From Histoplasma ohiense (lineage: Eukaryota; Ascomycota; Eurotiomycetes; Onygenales; Ajellomycetaceae), in contig JAEVHH010000006.1 of assembly GCA_017607445.1 (NCBI GenBank), positions 1,860,001 through 1,924,000 of the forward strand: 64,000 nucleotides of DNA. The letters are read 5' to 3'. Shown here one piece after another: positions 58,020 to 64,000 of this stretch (positions within the stretch are counted from its first letter, which is position 1; every line of letters begins with the position of its first letter). The position numbers and the translations under genes were made by a program. The notes under the pieces are model-generated. The model ran no database searches, was not told the DNA's origin, and worked only from the letters and a program-made list of their open reading frames with translations.

Positions 58020-59265
58020 ATGGCGTCGACTTGCATGACTTCGAAGATTCCCTTGAGCGATCTAGAAGGTGAGCATTGGAATGTACGTTCAAGCCAGCGA
58101 ACGGACATCCTGAAGCAGTTGAAAACGGTTTTAAATGATGTGACGGGTAGAGTGACAGTACCACCGTGCTTCTAGGCTTTGTGCCAAACCGCGGATGTTT
58201 CCCAATTGGAGAGCATGATTCGCGATGTGAGTGAGATGCCTAAAGCCTTGGTGACTCGTAGGTTTTTGGAGGCAACCATCGATGACTCCGATTTTGTTGT
58301 CGACAGATGTGAGTGTCACTGGTACTTCCACCCATAATAGAAAGCTTTTCTGACGCGCATTTTCTTCAGGGTTACAAAACGCAAGTGTAAAGAGCAGCGC
58401 GTCATCGATGCGTCGGTCATCTTCGGCGAGTGACCAGGTTCGTCAGCATAAGTCAAATGGAATCGCAAAGTGCTAACAACTGAAATAGTGCAAAGCTAGG
58501 GATAATCATAGGTGCATTCTCACAGGATTTCTCTATCCAGAAGCGGCTCATATCTACCCATTCTGTCTTCTCAGAGCGGCACAGCGGGAACCAAGAGCTT
58601 CTCACAGATTTTGGCATCTCCTGGAGATATTCTGGGAGAAGGAACGGGTGGATAGATGGAAGGCAGAACTCTTTCGGGATTCGCCAAACCCGACTGATCC
58701 TGCCGACACTTGCTCGAATATGCTTAGTCTTGATAAAACTGCCCATGCGCTTTGGGGGGCGGGTAGGTTCGCGCTGCGACCTGTGGCTTTGTCTGCTGAT
58801 CGAAAGGAGATGCAAATCGAATTCTACTGGCAAAAAAAACCCGCGCACGGAAAAGATGAAATCGACTTACTTAGTGAACCGGAGACATCTCGGGGCCTCT
58901 ATGATTACAACGATGGTGACGGTCTGCCTTTTATAACAGACGAGAGGGAGAAGAACGGCCAGCCTAAGTACGGGGCTCTCGTATCTGGGCAGAGAATTAC
59001 CGTTAGCACGGATGATCCGGATAAACGACCGCTCCCGAGCTGGGATCTCCTAGAAATGCAATGGGTATTACAGAGAGTCGCTGGGATGAGCGAGGCCGCC
59101 GAACCCTCGGATCATAAATGTGAAGACAGTGGTGATACCGACGAAACTGTCGTGGACCGTGAGGCGCCCATCCAACGTGTTAGAGAAGTGTTCAAATGGT
59201 TGGACCACCAGCCCGAAGAGAATAAGTTTGCAACTGATTTGCCCTCAAAACTTGCATTGCAATAG
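58020..59265 (+). CDS. HNH_2-type endonuclease-domain protein
   Basis: The proposed exons 58020-58127, 58176-58308, 58370-58437 and 58489-59265 give 361 residues. The domain starts at RDNHRCILTG. It shows AAHIYPF with the HNH histidine, SNMLSLDK with the asparagine, and THAHALWG-like TAHALWG with the last histidine, the pattern of fungal HNH_2 (PF13391) proteins. Downstream are an acidic stretch and a C-terminal helix (MQWVLQRVAG). Introns 2 and 3 (61 and 51 bp) are firm: the split codon for W at 58308/58370 restores the frame, and a TGCTAAC branch site lies in the third. Intron 1 is uncertain (GTTTTA donor at 58128, or GTACGT at 58083; both keep frame). Such proteins are numerous in fungi and their role is not established; nuclease activity is not demonstrated. 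Confidence 0.78.
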
Positions 59266-60723
59266 TTAGTCAAGACGATGCAAGAATATAGTTAACTATC
59301 TCTCCCCTTTCCCAGCGTTTGCACTCCAGATGCCATGTCTTCGGGGATCCGGCGTATAAATCCCAGACCAGAAACCGTGACGCTTAAAATTAAGAGTATG
59401 TCCCATTCTATCATTCTGCAGGGATCATTTAACCGACCTGAGTCGGCAACGTTTATACATATCATGGTTGGCGGATGATGCAGGGTTGATATCCCAGTGG
59501 TTGGGCAGACCTCAGGCTACTATCACAAAATGAGTTGCACTTAGACAGCATTGAACTACAGGGATGTGAGCATTGAAGCAGCTACGTTAATGCCCCTCTG
59601 TTGGCCTATGTTAACACATGACCTCAGTGGTAGTAAGATTAAAACACATTCTCTAATCATTGTAGAAGATGTTTATATTTTTAAAAAAATTTAGTATATA
59701 AATAAAATGGAACTCAGATACTTATAAAAGTAAAAAAAAAAAAAAAAATCCCCAAAGAAAATATTATAACTATTATCAGAGTAGCTTCGCTGAATCAAGA
59801 TCTCAGAATTATAAGCTTATAAGTGAGATGAAATTTATAGAATATTAAAAATCTTCTCTGGAGAAAGTATTCGGTAAGTATTATTATTAAACTAGTCTGA
59901 CTATTGGCAACCTATTAAATAAACTAAACTATTACTACTAGAACAGCACCGAGAATTGTGGGAATGATTGGGCATGGGCTTCGTTGGAATGGGAGTAAGA
60001 GGGGGAAAAAAAAAGGGGGGGGAGGGGCCGGAGGAGGGTAATGCGGAAGAATGCGTCAAGTCCATCCCGACCCCGTTGGGAAACACCAGTCAAACTGAAT
60101 AAACAGAGAAGCATGGGAGATTGTTGGACAGGCTAACCAAACAGTAGACTGATAAGGTCCCTCGTTTGATAATCTGGCTAAACCGAGGATGACGCGGTAG
60201 TGGAAAGGGTAGTAATGTAATCCAGGACATCGTTATCGAAACCCATCCAATCCAAACGTCATAAATGAGAGCGGAGCGGCAACCAAATTGGAGTAAAAAA
60301 AGCGAACAAAGTTATTAAGGGCAAAATTTTCTCACAGAAAGAAGGGTGGAGGAGTTGACATAGCGTATAACGGAGAATAAACAACAACAAGCGTACGGAG
60401 AAATCAGGAATGTCCAAACTATCGAACAACAAATTAGCATAAGAACGAGCTCACAAACGGCAGCTCAAACTTGGGTCAAACTCCATACGATATTTTGTTT
60501 TAAAAAGGAAATGCGATAAATGCGATGAAAGCAAGGGATAAACCGAACAAAAGGCTTTAAATAATCTGTCATAAGATACGACATTCGACGCGAGAAAATC
60601 ATGTTAGCGAACAGAACAATTCCAATAATCAAGGGCGTTCGTTAACATACTCAAACAGCGTCAAAACGAAGGTGTATATTGGATGAAAAAAGAGCGGGGA
60701 ACACAAAGCAATCGAAAAATCAG
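59266..60723. other. Intergenic between convergent genes, with an AT-rich block
   Basis: The HNH gene and the kinase gene converge here. 59640-59945 is strongly AT-rich and contains the 15-mer AGTAGCTTCGCTGAA also found at 33371, so it may be a small transposon relic. A poly-A (59733-59749) and a G-run (60015-60025) are present. No gene supported. Confidence 0.5.
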
Positions 60724-63700
60724 TCAATAAAGAACCTTGATCATCCTCTTAGCCTTGGATGAATTGTCGACTAATAAAGCGCGCTTCTTCAGCACAATCT
60801 CTAAAGTATTAGCTACCCTGTGGAATGATGATGCTGCTCCACGCTCTTGTCTCAGGTGTAGCAGACTCAGATTCGCATGCCTGCCTCGCTCGAGGACGGC
60901 GAAGAATTCGCCACAAAACTCAACGGGCCGTAGGTGGAGGACTATTTAGTGCCCATGTTAGTTTATTCTCTCGCACACACTCTCTCCTCCTTTTCCTTTT
61001 TCCTTTTACTCCGTCTCTATTGTCTGGCGACTTACAATTTAGCTCCGCAACCCTTCCGGTCACAATACTATTCGCCCTATCAAGATATACATCTTCCATT
61101 CCATATTTATTCCACTCGTGTAGGATCTTGACAACTTCTTTTATGGCGCGGAGTTTGGACACTTTAAATGCCAGCGTCTTCGATGCGGGCCTAATATGGA
61201 AGAATCTCGCAAACCAATTTTGGTTCCCTGAACGGTGGTGACTTTCGTTCTTCTTGGTACCACGCCGTGTAATAGAGCTACTGGCCCTGCTGGGAAGCGG
61301 AGACACAGGTAGCGCTACTTCGGTAGGTACATTGGGGTCGTTGACTGGTTTTTCTGATTAGTGTGGGATCGAAAACAAAAATAAAGATAAAAAGATAAAA
61401 ACCCTTTTGTGGAACAAAGGCAAGGGAATGAAACGCTAATCTTACTTCCTTCGGCCGTTTCATGCACCGGATTTTGTTTCCGTGATATCCTCCGTCGGAA
61501 CTGCCAAAATCGGGATTTCCCTACTTTCATCTCCAGCTTGTCCGTCTTGGTCGTTTTCAGGTGCTCGTCCGATTCTAATAACCCTGGCGCACTTCTCCGC
61601 TTACCAAGTTCTAATAGGCCCTGAACACTTTTCCTCCTGCCAAGTTCTAATAGCTCTTGAAGGCTCTTCCTTTTCCCAAGTTCTTGATTATTGTCATCGC
61701 TAGCTGTTGCTAAGCACGGCGCGTCATCTTTGGAAGGTGGTGGGGGTGGTATTTGCTCCTGGCTCAGCGATCTGTGCTTGAACCATGGCCATTTCCATGA
61801 CTCTCCCGAATTGCGAGCGTCATTGCAACTATCCGGGGATCTTGGATTCTCTTCTATCGGCTCTAGTCCGCTGGTGTAATAGCGCGTATTGCTACTGCGT
61901 CTGCTAGTAGGAGAAGAACTGCCAGCTGTTTCGTCATCAGAAGGGCCTGGGGCAGATCTGTAGCGTCCGGCGGGGTTCGTGGAGGGGTTCTTCTTTTGCG
62001 TTGAGGAGCTGCCCGATTTTTTACGGATCGTCAACGGCTTTATCGCGTCCATGTCAGGAATACTGGATTCATGAGGTACCATGCGGATTGTATTTTCCGA
62101 TTTCCAGTTCGTGATCTTTGAATTTCCGTATTCTGGAGCCTTTGCTTCGCATTGAATTTTCTCTATAGTCGATGCGCAGTCATTAAATATGGTGTCCTCG
62201 GCGATGGATGGTAGAAACGATTCTGAAGTTTGGGAAAGCACTTCCGGACAGGGTTTAGGGATGTTATCGGCTTTAGGTGCAAGTTCATCTCCTATCAGAC
62301 GATCAAGATGCGCAATGACCTCAGAAAGATATTGGGAAATGTCATCAGATGTTGCCTGAGCGGAATGTTCAATAAGTCGACGCCGAGTATCGGCTAACTC
62401 CCGAATTGTATAAGAATTGAATGAGTCGGCCGGTGGCTCTGGGAGTGGACGCATCTTATATTGGTCTTCAGGGCTGCTCACTTCCTGTGGAGTTGAAACT
62501 GAAGTTGGAGGGGATTCAGTCTGTCTTGCAGCTTCAACAGAGGGTGCGCTAGATGAGGTGGAAGTTCGATTGAATGCTTCCTCACAGATTTTTCCAAGTT
62601 CCGCCGATACTTTGATTGCCTCATCCCTCCAGTATTGGCCAGCGATGCGTTGTTTTGCAGGATCCTTATTCATTTCATGATCTGGGTTCCTACGTACTCG
62701 AATAGGAGGCGGTGGAGTAGGAAGTGCTGGGCTGCTGAATCTATCAGAGGAAATCTTGTCCCTCGTCTCAGTTTCAGGGGGCACCGAAGATTGGGAATGT
62801 GTCTGTGTGATATCCGGCTGTTCTGTGGTTTGTCTCCCAATGGAACGTTGGTTGCGGACATGTCTAAAACAAACATTTCTCTTGTAGCTGGCTGAACGAG
62901 GGCCAGTAAAGCCATTGCGGCGTCTGGTGGAGCTTGCAATAGAGCTTCGGGACTGAATTGAGGAAATAGAGCCTTTTCTATTCCATCTATTAGCGCCGAT
63001 GGAGGAGCTGGGGGCAAATGAACGGCGATCTTTGGGGAGCTTCTTTTTCAGAGTGAAATGGCTTGGAGAATTGGAAGCCTGAGAAGAGCTATCGCTTCTT
63101 TTACACTTTGGGGAATCTGACGACTGGCGGTGGACAGTTACATTGGCAAACTCTGCTTGAGGATTGGATATGGGCGATCGAGAGGACCTGTAAGGGTCAT
63201 AGCTGGCAATTGTTCGAGCAGATTTAGGTTCTGGATGGGAAGCCTCTCTGAATGTAGATCGACCAGTTGCGATAGACAGTTGCGATAGTCGCCAGGATTG
63301 ACTAGTATTGCGGCTACTTGTGGCTCGCGGTTGGGATTTTGCAGGGCCTCTTGATATGTGGTGGTAGTCACTGGCAGAATATCCGAGAGGGCCTTCGTAG
63401 TTTTCAAGTTGATCATCCCTAAATTTAGCCAGGGCGTGGTAGAACATTTTTTCATGGTTGACCCTGCGAACAATGTGAGTCATCGAGAATCCCTAAAATA
63501 ATTTCAAGGGAGGACTTACTCGTCACTCAGCAATTTGCCAATAAGCTCCTCTACTTTGGCTCCATGCCAGAGGGTCTGAAGGCTTCTCAGAAGTTCCATA
63601 TCGATATCCTGGCGACGGGTGATCTTCTTTCCGCAGTCCTTGTATGATAAAGGTGGTGGAGGCCCCAAGGAAGCCCCCTCTGAAGTCATCAAAATATGGT

Positions 63701-64000
63701 GTTTCTCATACTTCTTAAGGAGCGGATGGGACCACATTTCATCGATGCTGATCCTGTCCCGTGGTTGCTTTTGCAATATACGCTGAATCAAATCCATTGC
63801 TTCGACGCTCAGCCAGGGGGGAAAAATATACTCTCCCTTCTTGACAAGGCGGAGTGTGTTAGGTAGATCGCCACCGTCAAAAGGGAGATACCCCGTCAGC
63901 ATGGCAAATAAAATAATCCCGCAACTCCAAATGTCGGCTTTGTCACCCTGGTATCTATGGCCGTATATGATTTCAGGAGAGGCATAATGAGGGCTTCCGC
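60724..64000 (-). CDS. Nim1-related protein kinase (Gin4/Hsl1/Kcc4 type), N-terminus outside the window
   Basis: Exons read from the right: 64000-63520, 63463-61446, 61353-61036 and 60941-60724; about 1010 residues are visible. The window opens inside the kinase domain at GSPHYASPEIIYG (activation-loop end), then DKADIWSCGIILFAMLTGYLPF (subdomain IX) and RISIDEMWSHPLL (XI). A family-typical helix (VEELIGKLLSDE-VNHEKMFYHALAKF) and GYSASDYHHI follow. The middle ~600 residues are disordered, S/P-rich, with three tandem RKS/RRS repeats near 61580-61690. The last ~120 residues are the fungal KA1 domain (NWFARFFHIRPASK ... LRPVEFCGEFFAVLERG ... GAASSFHRV), which binds membrane lipids in this family. 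Such kinases act at the septin collar in morphogenesis and mitotic entry. Introns are 56, 92 and 94 bp; all three restore frame and conserved motifs. Confidence 0.92.
61580..61690 (-). repeat. Three tandem ~42-bp repeats inside the kinase gene
   Basis: They encode GKRKSLQELLEL, GRRKSVQGLLEL and GKRRSAPGLLES in succession. Each has a basic R-(R/K)-S site followed by a leucine-rich turn. Confidence 0.85.

Noticed and set aside
61315..61445. C-terminus of the kinase ending at 61315
   Set aside because: The last ~44 residues are intron read-through. Splicing 61445-61354 restores the frame into the KA1 domain, which is the expected end.

Overview
The window is nuclear DNA of a filamentous ascomycete. 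The genes have short GT-AG introns with CTAAC/CTGAC-type branch sites, and the families present are typical of Eurotiomycetes: a DUF2461 protein, a Zn2Cys6 regulator, a fungal HNH_2 protein and a Nim1-related kinase with a fungal KA1 tail. A long AT-rich block of Ty3/gypsy elements beside normal-GC gene territory suggests an Onygenales genome with GC-poor isochores (Blastomyces/Emmonsia-like). That placement is inference; no species-specific marker was read.

Positions 1-33300 are one nested transposon complex. Family A is a chromodomain Ty3/gypsy element and family B a second chromovirus. A recombinant-looking A copy on the + strand (A4, 134-32940) was hit by A1 (577-6767, minus, nearly intact), by a tRNA-derived SINE (10001-10392, minus), by B1 (11260-24483, minus) and by B2 (25211-32354, minus). 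B1 was in turn hit by A2 (18095-24169, minus). Perfect 5-bp target duplications (CAATT, AGAAT, ACTGC, CGTAA) and a 13-bp SINE duplication prove the order. All copies except A1 and the SINE are saturated with C-to-T/G-to-A transitions. In a hand-aligned 169-bp stretch these fall at CpG and CpC, not at CpA as in classical RIP. A mariner-like remnant (32941-33300) closes the block.

Positions 33652-64000 have normal base composition and four genes. These are an eight-exon DUF2461 gene (33652-36799, +), a Zn2Cys6 regulator whose zinc cluster is split by an intron (53128-54655, +), an HNH_2 protein (58020-59265, +) and the C-terminal three quarters or so of a Gin4/Hsl1/Kcc4-type kinase (60724 to the window end, minus). 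Between the first two lie about 16 kb without a recognisable gene. That stretch holds a ~1-kb non-autonomous DNA transposon with ~150-bp terminal inverted repeats (43099-44091), many simple repeats, and a pyrimidine-rich leader before the regulator.

The most unusual items are: the CpG/CpC mutation signature with its patchy boundaries; a three-exon gene antisense to pol in both B copies, encoding a six-cysteine motif; a Tf1-like self-priming signal in family A; a phased -1 frameshift heptamer between gag and pol; and A4, where unlike LTRs, unlike flanks and mosaic divergence all point to recombination between two elements.
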